NCBI GenBank assembly: GCA_963693085.1
Contig: OY856413.1
Coordinates: forward strand, 105,050,801 to 105,114,800
Origin: Alisma plantago-aquatica
Taxonomy: Eukaryota > Streptophyta > Magnoliopsida > Alismatales > Alismataceae
Length of the DNA: 64,000 nucleotides
Direction: 5' to 3'
Part shown: positions 36,214-52,042 of the stretch, piece after piece
Layout of the letters: the number at the start of each line of letters is the position of its first letter
How positions within the stretch are numbered: position 1 is the first letter of the stretch
Position numbers and translations under genes: made by a program
Notes under the pieces: generated by a model
What the model was told of the DNA's origin: nothing
Databases searched by the model: none
Seen by the model: the letters and a program-made list of their open reading frames with translations, nothing else

Positions 36214-36679
36214 CAGTGTTCTTATATGCTTTGCATGAAGCCGCTTATGCAGCATCGTATGCAGTTTGGCCACGTCTCTGAACCACATGTCTATGCAGCC
36301 CATTATGCGGTCATAGCCGTATATGCAACACATATATGGCCATATGCGGCTGCTTTTCATATAGAGACGATATGTGTGTACTTTATTATAAGTAAAATTT
36401 TTATTATTCATCAAGCTACTTACACACAAACACCAAACCACATATACATATATGTATACGTATATATACATATAGATAGCATACTATATATGTATGGTTA
36501 TATGTTTACATATTAATATATTTAGGTGAAGTATTTTACAATCTAAATAAGTAATTTTATGCTCATATAATTAATTTATAAAAAAAATCTGAAAACCGCA
36601 TATGCATCCGCATTCCACATATACTCTATTATGCTGCATCCTGACCTAACACACACCGCATACCGTTTTCAGAACATTG
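36214..36679. mobile_element. hAT-like non-autonomous element, family 2 (short copy)
   Basis: Flanks aacgttag (36206-36213) and aatgttag (36680-36687) match at 7 of 8 bases. Ends are cagtgttcttatatgc and, reversed, caatgttctgaaaacgg. Subterminal atgcgg / gcatatg motifs match family 2, but at 466 bp it has a different, shorter core. Confidence 0.75.
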
Positions 36680-36789
36680 AATGTTAGGTGTGATTTAGCG
36701 TAAATACTCTATAATACTATGTAATAGAGCCATAGTCATACAATTACAATATGAAAGTATGAATGTAAATATCTGAATATCAATATTAA

Positions 36790-36876
36790 TAAAAAAAGTT
36801 TGCAAATGCCTAGGCGCTCGCCTAGGTGCCCCCTCAGGAACGCCTATCGCCTAGCCGCCTTAACAACTATGATCAC
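36790..36876. mobile_element. End fragment of a GCCTAGGCG-rich DNA element
   Basis: A short stretch with aggcgctcgcctaggtgcc and cgcctagccgcc ends ttaacaactatg. Reversed, it starts catagttgttaaggcggc, similar in design to the subterminal motif blocks of the other elements. The other end was not found. Confidence 0.4.
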
Positions 36877-37397
36877 GTGGACTTCAGATCCTCACATTGA
36901 GAATATTGCAGAACCACGTAAATTTTGTGGTCTTGTTTCTCGTTCTCGATTCTATTTACAAAGTATCATGGAATGCCAGGCTAAATTATAAGAATCATTG
37001 TAGTCAGTCTCAACTCTCAACATGGTTAGTTGATACTTAGACAATGTTATTGATATCTGCGGATGGATCCGATATGAACAAGATATTTCTTTACCAGGGC
37101 ACGATACTCAATGTTTTAATGATGCTTGTAACTGCTATTGGAGCGGTCAGATTTTAATTAAACATTCACGATTTGGCACATTCTTTTCTCATTATGCCTT
37201 TATTGTTGTAATCTCTTTAATTATTTTTTGCTTATGACATAGTCTATAATGCATGTAAACCCAACACAATTGAATAAGTATCTTGAAAGAATGTTATTCT
37301 TGTATTATTGCTAAAACACTTCTTAAGTTTTAATGTCACCTTTTTTGGTGCCTGCCTTTTTTGAAGGTTATTTGATAGTTGCTCTTTATTATTTCAG

Positions 37398-37443
37398 TGA
37401 GTCTCAAAAAGGAATGAGTGATGCATCCACGTATCAGAAAAAG
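37398..37443 (+). CDS. Furry-like cell morphogenesis protein, coding exon 3
   Basis: This is a 46-nt exon between a clear acceptor (tttattatttcag, ending 37397) and a GT donor (37444-37445). With the two bases carried from exon 2 it encodes SESQKGMSDASTYQKK. That is the segment expected after LLEALLRWRD in plant Furry-like proteins, where homologues read similarly before an LAVECIF-type block. It ends in phase 0. The exon is too short for ordinary ORF searches, and only the join proves it. I searched the rest of the window for the next block (expected to start LAVECIFCSAC) and did not see it. Confidence 0.88.
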
Positions 37444-37585
37444 GTTTGAACATTTCACACTTGTTTTTTCTATTCTATTGCATGATGCTTAATAACAAGG
37501 AATTAGTTCTGTAACAAGTATGTAACAAGGCCTGAACCACAAATCAACCCTATAGCTTCAACTTTGACAAAATGATCTTATCTGA

Positions 37586-38139
37586 GGGCCCGTTTGGTAC
37601 GGTGCTGCTGGAAAAAGTGACAATGAAATTCAATGTTTTCCGCATGCAGTTTTATTTGGTAGGGTGAATTACTGTGCAGTTCACTGAATTCCAATTTCAC
37701 TCGACTACGCACTTGGCGGCCAATTCTGTGAAATTGTACCGCGCTGGTTCACGGTGTGGTTGGGTGTAGGAGTAGGGGGTTGCTGTGAGTTATTTTGCTC
37801 ATTTATGCCGTCCTGCATATAGAAAAGATAACAGAAGAAGCTATTGGTCTAGCAGGCCTAATGTCTACGGCCACGGGGAGACCACCATATAAAGCACTTC
37901 CCCAGCCAGTCTTTCTGTCAATGGGGCCCATTATGTAAAGCACTGCTCCCTGTCTACTAGCGGACGGAAGACACCTGCTGCTGCTTTGATGTTTTTTCAC
38001 CAAACAATTACAATCAAAAGTAAAGAACTTATACCACGCTATACCAAATGAATCTGCAGCAGTGCAAAAGACATGAATTTAATTTGTTAGTTTTCTGATT
38101 CATCAAACTACACCCGGATACACCCTACCAAACAGGGCC
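37586..38139. mobile_element. Tourist-like (PIF/Harbinger) MITE
   Basis: Ends gggcccgtttggtacgg and, reversed, ggccctgtttggtaggg form inverted repeats of a common Tourist-like type. A 3-bp duplication tga flanks it (37583-37585 and 38140-38142). Length is 554 bp and no transposase is present. It lies 142 bases downstream of exon 3. Confidence 0.75.
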
Positions 38140-38885
38140 TGAGTTCAAAACTCAACCATAAAAACCTATAATTATAACTAACAATAATTTCCTTTTCAAA
38201 TTCATAGTCCACCTCTGATTGTTCCTTGTCTTCCAAATCCTCCTCATTCCACCCTCAGCTGCCATCGACTTGGTTGGCAACCTTCATGTGCGAAGTCATT
38301 TTCTGTATTTAACCCTCCATCATCTTGGATTTTCTCCTCCCTAAACCCATCAACCTCTCTAAATAATAGACCCTTATCCTTTTTCCACTCCCTTCTTCCC
38401 TCCATTTCACTCACTCCTCAAAGGAAACATGTTGTGTATAATGATAGGGCAGTATGTCAACCCTAGCAATATAATTGAAAAATAAAAATTCAATCAATAA
38501 CTAATGTAGTGGTATGGAAGTTCTTGTACCGGTTTTGATTTACTCATCAATGAGCAATTTTTAGTAATCCAACAATATGGATGAAAAGTATATTGGCTGG
38601 ATTAGATGTGTTTACAATCTCATAAAAATAACTTCCACGGATGTTTCGTTACACGTCACTCAAAATATATGAATGGAACTATTGATTTTAGAGTTACCAC
38701 TGAGTTGTATATGCATAGAATTATACAATGCAGGTGTTATGTGACTTTGATTAATGACTTTCAAACACACCTTATGCACGTAGTAAACTTCTTATCCACA
38801 TCTATTCTAGGAAAACTTCTTATCTATATGGTTTCGTAGCACCAAAGTTTTTTGTAATGGTGCAAAACAAAGTAATAGGAAATAT

Positions 38886-39676
38886 CAATGTTTCAAAAAG
38901 CGGAAAGTGGGAGACGTGTAGACATCACCTTGTGGCCACTTGAGCGCCAGGCGGGCGCTCAAGCAGGTGCTTTTTGAAAAAGCAGGTGCTTGAATTCTTA
39001 TACAATTTTCTACCAAATTACACATATTTCCATATAATTAGGAATTTTTAAATCATGTATTAAGTGTAAAAATCATCCTACACAACAATTGAAACCATTT
39101 ATAATGATAATACAACTATACTTTAGTCTCTTTTTACACTGCGACTATAGTAATTTACGGAATTATAAATTAAGATACGAATGTGCAGTAGACAGTAGAA
39201 GATGTATGGTGTATTAAATTATGAATGTATTTTTATATAATATAAGGTACACAAATACAGTCTGCAGTAGACATATAATGTATTTAATTTATATTATGTA
39301 GTATAGAATTATGTATTATACACTAATGTATTACATGTTGTGTACAACAGTAATGAATTAAACTATTAATGTATGCTACAGCAGTAACGTATTTAAGTAT
39401 GCTACAGCAGTATCGTATTAATGTACTATTATACTAGTATAGTGTTATTAAACTTCTGGGTCTGCAAACAATTGGGCCTGAGTTTGGCTGCCCAGAACAA
39501 AAGCAGGCCCATGTGGCCGCTCAAAGAAGGCCTTCAGGCGGATGCTCAAGTGAGTGAAGTGGGCTTTAAGCGGCCGCCTAACTGTAATCTGCCCGGCAGC
39601 CCGCTTAATAATGATTAGGAGCGTCCAACCCCAGCTGCCGCTCAAGCAGCCGCTCCACCCGCCTTTTAAAATATTG
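38886..39676. mobile_element. hAT-like non-autonomous element, family 1 (copy 2)
   Basis: A perfect 8-bp target duplication ggaaatat (38878-38885 and 39677-39684). Ends caatgtttcaaaaagcgg and, reversed, caatattttaaaaggcgg. Subterminal gagcgccaggcgggcgctca and ctcaagcagccgctc motifs match family 1. 791 bp, near the 789 bp of the copy at 11109. No transposase. Confidence 0.87.
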
Positions 39677-39747
39677 GGAAATATCATATTCGTCGGCTTA
39701 CAGTCCCTTATTTACCCACACAACAGACACATATCTATATATATGTG

Positions 39748-39858
<111 letters not shown>

Positions 39859-40686
39859 TGTCAGATTAGGCTTGAGTTGATTCTAGTAGAGCTTATAGAA
39901 GTCAATAGTTTAGTTTTACATCTTCCATCGACCAAATGTAAATTCCAACCGTAGGGTCTTCATCTTCACCTCTTGAAATATCTATAAACTACTTTTCATG
40001 CCATCATGATACTTTTAGGCCTTCCATCTAAAATGTACAAAAATTGCCATTTTAATTAGTTCCATGCCAGTATGCCACCGATTTTGCTATGTTAAGATGC
40101 AATGGCTATACTTGTCCAAAAGAGCTCAATTTTTTTGGATGGTCTATCTCATCAATTACATAAACACAATCAACTTACTTTTCTCATTAAATATGTATTG
40201 TGATAATTATAGGCATAAGAAAAAGATTCTACACAATAGATTCTATTCTAGTTTTGTTCTCTCTATATATAATATAATATACATATATTGTACATGAGTA
40301 CAACTTATATGTACCCTTTTTATATGCAACATGTTTGCAATGCTCTCTAGAAATTTCCAACCATATAGATTTGATATATATGCTGTGTATCAAAATGTCA
40401 TCTTATTGTGACATTTGTAAAGCATCTGATGAGAGAAGACGCATTCTTTTTAATCAATGGTAAGCTGCAAAAATTATAGAAACTATCCAATATTCCAATG
40501 ATATTTAGCTGCGTCTCATGATTAAACATGAGATATGACTGTGATTTCTTATATACATGTGATCGAGTCATGTTCTTTCACTCTGTATAGTTGGATTTAG
40601 CTATTGGATTATACATGTACCATTTTATTGCCGGGTACATGTAAGTTACATATTCTGGCTGACGCACGCATGCACACACGATATAT

Positions 40687-41760
<1,074 letters not shown>

Positions 41761-41761
<1 letters not shown>

Positions 41762-42150
41762 GTCAGGCTAGAATACACTCGAGTGTACAGATCACACGCT
41801 ACACTCAAGTGGTATTTGCATACCAAGACAATTTTTTTGTCAAATGTAAACCAATGATCTTCATTGTCATACTATAATTAGGCTACATACACATTTTGAG
41901 CCCATTAGGATGAGTGTAAGTCACTCATCTGAGGGAAACAAAATCGACGCAAGAAACTAACTTGAAATGCATAATTTTTTTGGTCTTTATAACGTGAGCT
42001 ACAAATGTCCAAATGGGCTCAAATTTTATATATGAGCTATTCACAAGATGTTTAAGAAGATCAACGGATTATATTTTAGATAAAGGTGTTGCATCATGAA
42101 AACTACTTGAGTGTAATCAACTCTGAATACACTCGAGCGTATTCTAGCCT
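41761..42150. mobile_element. (TA)n-associated MITE, copy d
   Basis: Starts agtcaggctagaatacactc immediately after (TA)n and ends cgagcgtattctagcct before (TA)n(GA)n. Interior blocks run in the opposite order to copy c, so the two lie in opposite orientation. Confidence 0.82.
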
Positions 42151-42176
42151 ATATATATATATAGAGAGAGAGAGAG

Positions 42177-42564
42177 TGAGGCTAGAATACACTCGAGTGT
42201 ACATATTACACCGTGCACCTCAATGGTGTTTGCCTATCTAGACGTTGTCTTTCCAAAATCCAATCCATTGATCTTCATGGTTACAATAATAATAGGCCAC
42301 ATACAAAATTTGAGCTCATTTGGATGAGTGTAAGTCACTCATCCAAGGACAACAAAATTGACGCCCAAAACTAATTTGAAATGCATGATTCTTGCATCCT
42401 TTAGATGCACTACCTATAAGTATCCAAATGAGCTAAAATTTATGATATAGTATGTTCTTAAGATATTTAAGAAGATCAACGGTTTATAATTTTCAAAAAG
42501 TTACTACATCTTTAAAAATTACTGAGGTGTACGGTGCCTGCGGTACACTCGAGTGTACACTAGC

Positions 42565-42566
<2 letters not shown>
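42177..42566. mobile_element. (TA)n-associated MITE, copy e
   Basis: Starts tgaggctagaatacactcg after (TA)n(GA)n and ends tcgagtgtacactagcct before (CT)n(TA)n. Same family as copy c, in inverted orientation. Confidence 0.82.
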
Positions 42567-42606
<40 letters not shown>

Positions 42607-42662
42607 CCTATTGATTTTCTAGATAGAATAGACTGAATTTCGTATAGAAAGGATTTGTGCGG

Positions 42663-45213
<2,551 letters not shown>

Positions 45214-45221
45214 CTATATAT

Positions 45222-45251
<30 letters not shown>

Positions 45252-45252
<1 letters not shown>

Positions 45253-45521
45253 ATAAATTTCAGCTCATTTGGATACTTATAGGTCGTGCATCTAAAGGAG
45301 GCAAGAATCATGCATTTCAAATTAGTTTTGTGCGTCGATTTTGTTGTCCTTGGATGAGTGACTTATACTCATCCAAATGAGCTCAAATTTTGTATGTGGC
45401 CTATTTATATTGTAACCATGAAGATCAATGGATTGGATTTTAGTAAGACAAGGTCTAGATAGGAAAACACCATTGAGGTGTACGGCGTAATCTGTACACT
45501 CGAGTGTATTCTAACCTGACT
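45252..45521. mobile_element. (TA)n-associated MITE, copy g (left-truncated)
   Basis: Starts inside the family body (aatttcagctcatttgg) directly after (TA)n and ends gtgtattctaacctgact, then (CT)n(TA)n. Same orientation as copy c. Confidence 0.75.
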
Positions 45522-45568
45522 CTCTCTCTCTCTATATATATATACATATATATTTATATATATAGAGA

Positions 45569-45963
45569 GTCAGGCTAGAATACACTCGAGTGTGTTCGAA
45601 ACAGAATACACTCAAGTAATTTTTCATGATGCAATATTTTTTTCAAAAATCTAATCCGTTGATCTTCTTAAACATCTTGTGAATAGCTCATTTACAAAAT
45701 TTGAGCACATTTGGACATTTATAGGTCATGTTATGAAGATCGCAAAAATTATGCATTTCAAATTAGTTTCGTGCGTTGATTTTGTTGCCCTCGGATGAGT
45801 GACTTACACTCATCCAAATGGGCTCAAAATTTGTATCTAGCCTAATTATAGTATGACAGTGAAGATCAATGGTTTACATTTTGCAAAAAAAATAGTCTTG
45901 ATATGTAAACACGCTTGAGTATATTCATGCGATCTGTACACTCGAGTGTATTCCAGCCTGACT
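45569..45963. mobile_element. (TA)n-associated MITE, copy h
   Basis: Starts agtcaggctagaatacactc and ends cgagtgtattccagcctgac followed by (CT)n. The interior most resembles copies b and d (catgatgcaatatttttt, tatgaagatcgcaaaaatta). Confidence 0.8.
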
Positions 45964-45979
45964 CTCTCTCTCTCTATAT

Positions 45980-46271
45980 GTCTTGATATGCAAACACACT
46001 TGAGTGTATTCATGCGATCTATACACTTAGAGGTCATGTATCTAAAGACAACAAAAATTGATGCACATGATATTAGTTATGTGCGCCGATTTTGTTGGAC
46101 TTGGTTGAGTGGCTTACAAACATCCAAATGAAATAAAATTTTATAGTCACCTATATTTACGATAACAATGAATATGAACGGTTTTGATTTCCCTAATAAT
46201 TTCTCTTGATATGTAAACACCACTTGAGTGTAAGGTGCAATCTGTACCCTCGAGTGTATTCTAGCTCGACT
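45980..46271. mobile_element. (TA)n-associated MITE, copy i (fragment)
   Basis: Begins with a right-end-like piece (cttgatatgcaaacacactt) and ends cgagtgtattctagctcgac, then (CT)n(TA)n and a short (gata)n. Interior blocks are diverged. 46290-46470 has nothing recognisable. Confidence 0.65.
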
Positions 46272-46552
46272 CTCTCTCTCTTCTATATATATATATATAA
46301 GATAGATAGGTAGATAGATAGATAGACAAAGAGAGTAATTCATTTATCTTCACACAAAAAGTCAATGCAGATAGACATTTTTCGCAAGGCAATGTATACA
46401 ATACACATTTTTTGTTTCCACGGGTGAGCCTGAAACACAATAAAAAGAGTTGAAAAATAGTCCATTATTTGCATGATATATGTTAAATAATGTATTTATA
46501 TATTCTGTTTGTTATTTTCCTTTTCTATATGGACCTTTGTATCATTGCTCCA

Positions 46553-46592
<40 letters not shown>

Positions 46593-46953
46593 GTACACAC
46601 ATTGTGTAACTTTACAGTTTCTCACTTTGCTTTTCTCATGGTACCAGAGTAGGTGTAACCCTTGGGCGCCGTCTCTCTCTCCTTCCCCTCCCTCCCCTTC
46701 TCTCTCTTCCTCCCCACCGCCCCGCCCGGCCCAGCCGACCGCCGCCGACGCCCGGCCTCCGGGTCGTGGTCTCCTCCTAGCAGCCACCTCCTCCGAGCAA
46801 CCCCTCCTCCCGGGCGCCTGTGTGAGCCTCTTTCGATCCGTCTACTGCCTGCCTGTGTCGGCCTTTGAGCCGTCGGGTCCCTTGCTGCGCCTAGGCGTAG
46901 TCCGTATGTAACTGGTCCTCCCAGTTTTTTCTTCTGTGCCTGCTGCCGCCTAG

Positions 46954-47181
46954 ACCGAGGATCTAGGCGGTCATCTACTGCTGGCCTTGGTGTTGGTTCT
47001 CTGCCTCCTGTATCATGGCTTTCTCACATGACGATCATCACCGTCAGGTTACTACTGTCAAGCGAAGACCGAGGATCTAGGCGGTCATCTACTGCTGGCC
47101 TTGGTGTTGGTTCTCTGGGTCCTGTATCATGGCTTCCTCGCATGGCGATCATCGCCATCAGGTTACTACTGTCAAGCGGGA
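46954..47181 (+). repeat. 114-bp tandem duplication at the gag start
   Basis: The unit beginning accgaggatctaggcggtca occurs at 46954 and 47068. Both units contain ggttactactgtcaagcg, so the gag start and its upstream leader are duplicated. 114 is a multiple of three. Confidence 0.85.
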
Positions 47182-49507
47182 TGGGCGCAACTACCAGCAC
47201 TGGGTTTGTTCAATGGAGATTTATGCTAAATCCCAGGGCAAACATTCCCACCTGACGCACGATCCACCTCCTGCTCCTGCTTCTACTGCCGACTCCAAGG
47301 ATGTCTAGGCCTATGATGACTAGGTCAAAGATAATTCGACTGTGATGACATGGATCCTCAATAGCAGCGAAGCAAAAATCAGTGTTACCTTACTACGTCT
47401 ACCTACTGCTAAGGAAATGTGGGATCAGCTGGCAAGCACTTACTCTCACAGCAAAAATCCCAAGGTGTTCGACTTAAATAAGCAGCTGACTCGTCTACAG
47501 TTCTCGGGATCTGACCTTGCTGATTACTTCTCTACCTTCAAGGGACTCTGGGGTGAACTGGAGACCTACCACACTCTGTTGATTGATTTGGATACCATGC
47601 AACGTCAAAAACATGAGTTGCAGGTAGTCCAGTTTCTGTGTGGCCTTCCTGAGTCTTATGCTGGAGTTGTGGATCAGATTCTCGCCAGTGATCCACTGCC
47701 TACGTTGCAGAGTGCCTTTCAACGCCTTCAACGACTGCCTGCCTCATCTTCTGAGTTACCTGTTGATACTGGCGATACTACTGCCCTAGATGCTATGTCA
47801 GGCCGTGGTCGTGGCCACGGCTGTGGTCGCTTTCAGGAGAACCACCCTCCTTTTGGCTCTGGGAGGGGGCGTGGTTCGTTTGGACATGGTGCGTCCTCTG
47901 GCCCTCCCAATGCTTCTCGTCCTCCATCTGGTCAATGCTTCTGCAATTTTCTGTGGTCGGTCTAACCATGTTGAAGAAAAGTGTTAGGAGAAATATGGCA
48001 AACCTTCCTGGGCCAATGCTGCTTCTGAAGGCAATGCTACTTCTGAGGTTGCTACCCAACCTCAAACTACTGATTCATCAAGCTCTGCCACTGCTGATTT
48101 CATCCGTTCTGAGGTGGAACGCCTACTACTGGAGCACACTGGGTCGTCATCTACTGCTACTACTGGAGCTCATGCTGCAACCTACTCTGGTTGTGATTCT
48201 GCTTTTCTAAGTGCACCCTTGTCTAGTACTGGTAATACAAGATAGGTGATTGATTCAGGTGCTTCTCACATTTCTGGAAATCGGTCTCTTTTCTCGAATT
48301 TATCTAAACCGGTTTCTAAATCTTCTGTTATGCTTGCTGATGGCTCAAAATCTGTTATGTCCAGGATTGGTGACATTGTTGCTTAGTTTTTGTTGAAATC
48401 TGCTCTATATGTGCCTCGTTTTCCTCTAAACTTACTATCTGTTAGCAAAATTGTGCGTAGCCTGAACTGTAGTCTCACCTTTGTTCCTGGTACTTGTATT
48501 TTTCAGGACCTTCGCACGAGGATGAAGATTGGTGGGGGCATAAAGGACCTGATGGTCTCTACTATCTGGATGAGTTGAAAAAGATTGGCACTCTGGCTTT
48601 AGCTTCAGCACTATCATCTTAAGTTTCAGCTTTGCAGTGGCACTACAGACTTGGACATCCGTCATCTGAGAAAATAAAGCATGTCATTTCTGGTGTAGGA
48701 ACGCACAATTTTTAGTGCGAGTCGTGTCAGTTAGGAAAACAGTCTAGAACGGTCTATCCTAAACGGTCTCAGATTAGTAGTAAAAACATTTTTGATCTTG
48801 TTCATGCGGATGTATGGGGTCCTTGTCATGTTCTAAGTTTATCTGGAAATAAATACTTTATTCTGTTTATTGATTATTTTTCTCGTGTCACATGGTTGTT
48901 TCTTCTGAAAGATCGGTCCCAAGTATTACCTACAATAAAATTCTGCTTTGTTGAAATTAAAACCCAGTATTATTTGCGTGTAAAAATTCTGAGAACAGAT
49001 AATGCTTTGGAATTTGTTCAGAAAGAAGTTGAGCTATTTTGTCGTTTTGTCGGTACTATTCATCAAACATCGTGTGCCTATACATCTCAACAAAATGAAG
49101 TTGCAGAGAGGAAAAATAGACATTTACTTGAGGTTACTAGAACCATCATGCTACACTCTAATGTTCCCAGACATTTTTGGCCAGAAGCCATCTTTACTGT
49201 CTGTTTTGTAATTAATCGAATGCCTTCTTCTGTGATTGGTAACAAGATTCCTGTACAGGTTCTACAACCAAATATGCCTCTTTTTTCTGTTCCTCCGAGG
49301 ATATTTGGATCTACCTGCTTTGTGCGTTTACTTGGACCAAATTATGATAAATTATCTCCTAGAGCTGAAAAATGCATTTTCTTGGGTTATTCACGTACTC
49401 AAAAAGGGTATAGGTGCTATAGTCCTACTACTAAAAAATGGTTCACAAGTAGTGACGTGGTCTTCTTTGATGATACACCGGTTTATCTGCTAAAGGGGAT
49501 ACCTTGA
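47129..49507 (+). pseudogene. Copia gag-protease-integrase remnant
   Basis: Gag begins MASSHGDHRHQVTTVKRDGR (ATG 47129). It has two TAGs near 47308 and 47323, then an intact UBN2-type gag segment (MTWILNSSEAK to FQRLQRLPAS). A degenerate zinc knuckle (FCGRSNHVEEKC) follows at about 47940-47985, with protease IDSGASHISG at about 48252. GAG-pre-integrase has LQWHYRLGHPSSEK. Integrase carries VHADVWGP, FIDYFSRVTWLFLL, LRTDNALEF and VAERKNRHLLEV. The frame changes several times. It ends SDVVFFDD and a stop at 49507. No RT is present. Confidence 0.83.
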
Positions 49508-49598
49508 ATTCAGATATAATAACAACACCATTACCAGTCATCAGTGATTGCATATCTGATACTGCACCTGCTGAAACTGCTTCTCTCTTTTTAATTAC

Positions 49599-50450
49599 CA
49601 ATGTTTTAGAAAGTGGATAGCGGGAGGCGTGCGGAAAACACCTTGTGGCCGCTTGAGCGCTAAGCGAGCATTTAAGTTGTATGCTTGATTTCGTATATAA
49701 CTTTATGCAAAAGTATACATTTTTGTATATTAATATTTTTTTTTAGAAAATTTTATATATCTGAATCCATTTGATAGTGTTAAATTCATCCTACGCAACA
49801 ATGCATACAATTTGTAGCATAACTAGAAAACTATGAACCAAAGGAAAACTATCACATGGATTTAAGACATGAAGAAATGAATCTAAATTAGTCACATGTG
49901 CATGGGACATTGATATAAATGTATTACTTACAATATCATGCTAGTATAATAATATTAGGAGTACATTATATAGTGGTACATATTACATACAATAGTTCAC
50001 TATTATCATACAATAATATAACATAGTATACGATTATCATACAATCATATAACATACTTGTTAGCAATTTATCATCATACAATACTACTTTAAAGTACTA
50101 TACAATGTTACATTACATTACATTACATTTACATACATACATATTTATACTTATTTAGTAGCTTAATGATTCATAGTTAGTAATCAGTACTATAAAGCAA
50201 TACGATATCAATATTAGTACTACAAAGCAATACAATATTATCGGTTTTTAATAGAGTTACATAGTAATATATTACATGTACATAGTATTCGTTATTCTAG
50301 TAGACTTAATAGTCGTAATAATTAGCATTATATAGTAGCAACAACATTAGTGTGGTGTTACACACTAATTAAGTAGTTACATAATATATATGTACGTACT
50401 TTAGTCATGCATACGAAAGTATCATATTAGTCTATTCACTAATATTACAC
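49599..50450. mobile_element. hAT-like element, family 1, right end not found
   Basis: The left end caatgttttagaaagtgg and the following gcgggaggcgtgcggaaaac match family 1. It is inserted at, or replaces, the end of the copia integrase. The 8 bases before it (ttaattac) were not found again downstream, and no typical right end was seen, so the right boundary is a guess based on where AT-rich sequence ends. Confidence 0.55.
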
Positions 50451-52042
50451 AATAGTCAACATTAAAATTTACATATTAAAGTTGGATCCACACATTAGAG
50501 GGCATGAATCACACTTGTATAGGATATCTTGTGCTTTTCCTTCCACGTGAGACATTTATTGCAGACCTTTGCTGCTTTGCAACACTCTACTAGCATGTAC
50601 TCCTATGTGTATGATTTGGGTGAACTCCTATATGAAGTCTGAATCACTGACTTTCACCGTTGGGTTCAACAAATTGAACATCACCAATAGTAGCGGAGTT
50701 TCTGTGATGAACTCTATTTGGCTGTCTAACAATTTTGAGGATCAATTGAAGATTGACACAATCGTGCAATTATGTGTATTCACATCTCTTGGAAAGATAA
50801 AAAAATGCGTTGTACGATGACTTTGTGTTGTGACACTTCCCCAGGCATGTCGTTCCAATTGTGCAGCTGTCAAAATTGCCATCAATCCACCCATGACTTA
50901 GTTGCGGTAAATTTGGGCATCGCTACACTCAATGCCCAAACTGCTCTACATGGGACGGCGACAATTGAAAGGATGATAAAAAAAATGCCAATTAGTTGGA
51001 TGCAGTTTTGTTGTGCTTTTAGACCTAGTTGATTTGTCACTTCTAGTTGTAGATCCAAGCTTAATACTAGATATAGAGAACAATGCCTTCACCACTTATC
51101 GCGGAGCTACTAAGCATGACAAAATCATCAAATTGTTGCATGATTCATGCTTCCTACCACTCTTGGATGCTACTTTTGACATAAAAGCATTCATTGGCTT
51201 GTGTTCCACAACAAAAACATGATGTTCGTCAGACTAGTCTTCCCACGAGAACATGGTATTGGCTTGCATTATCAACTTCTGGTTTGGTCTCAGAACGAGA
51301 TCATGCACATCAAAAGCGATCGATGGAGGGCAAATCCCACTTCCTGATCCAAAAGCCTGATAGCACATCTAATTAGATTTCATTAGTTCTTTTAATCGTG
51401 TTTTAATTAGTTCTTTTAATCGTGTTTTAGGATGATTATTTAATTGTTTTAGTTTAATGACCTAAGTATGATATTAGTGGTTTATTTATAATCTTGAATC
51501 TTATTATTTCATCGATTATTAATTAGGTGTCTAGTTGCAAAATTTTTTGACCTCTTCTATTATAAAATTAGCCTTTGCATACGTGCCTATGAAGATAGCT
51601 TGATTATGAATTTGAATACTAGGGAATTGGGTCCCCATTATGCATTTTATTTAAGTTGCCCTTCAAAATCCTAATTTCACTGTAATTTTTCTTTTTGTTG
51701 GTACTAATACTGAAATATTTATAACCTTGCCAATTTATCCATAATCTTGTATTATTCAAGATGGGAGACCAAGAAAACAAGTCACAGTGGTCATAAAGTG
51801 GGAAAGCTATATTACCTTGATAAGGATTCTTATGATAACCTTGTTCTTGCTGACAGAAATTTAAAAGAATCAAATTTGACAGAAGAGACTCGGGCATTGG
51901 ATTAACTACTTTAGGATTTTATTTGTTTACTTCTGTTAGTATAGATGAGATTATGTCTGACACTTGTCACTTAGCAAAAAAATCTCAAACCTCCAATAAT
52001 TTCAATAGGTAACAATGAATGCTAGTTTTTAGTTTATATTGT
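50451..52042. other. Unassigned intronic sequence
   Basis: No element ends or domain motifs were recognised. Several short plus-strand frames (50569-50820, 50772-51032, 51013-51222) overlap and look like fragments of one old coding frame, with stretches such as LTFTVGFNKLNITNSSGV and LVDLSLLVVDPSLILDIENN. I cannot name the family. 51360-52042 is AT-rich with a short duplicated tagttcttttaatcgtgttt (51384 and 51409). Confidence 0.4.

Larger units (their letters stand above)
18431..37397 (+). other. Intron 2 of the Furry-like gene (19.0 kb)
   Basis: It starts GT at 18431-18432 and ends AG at 37396-37397 after tttattatttcag. It is filled with LTR elements, LINEs, hAT-like elements and a tandem repeat, in both orientations. 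18432-19040 and 36880-37397 hold nothing I can name. Confidence 0.8.
46475..49598 (+). mobile_element. Ty1/copia element truncated after integrase
   Basis: A primer-binding-like tggtaccagagtagg (from 46639) follows a probable 5' LTR whose left edge is blurred by a (TA)n at 46556-46590. Leader, gag, protease and integrase follow. The element stops at 49598 where a hAT-like element begins; RT, RNase H and the 3' LTR were not found beyond it. Same broad lineage as the copia at 53937, judged by similar gag and integrase words. Confidence 0.82.
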
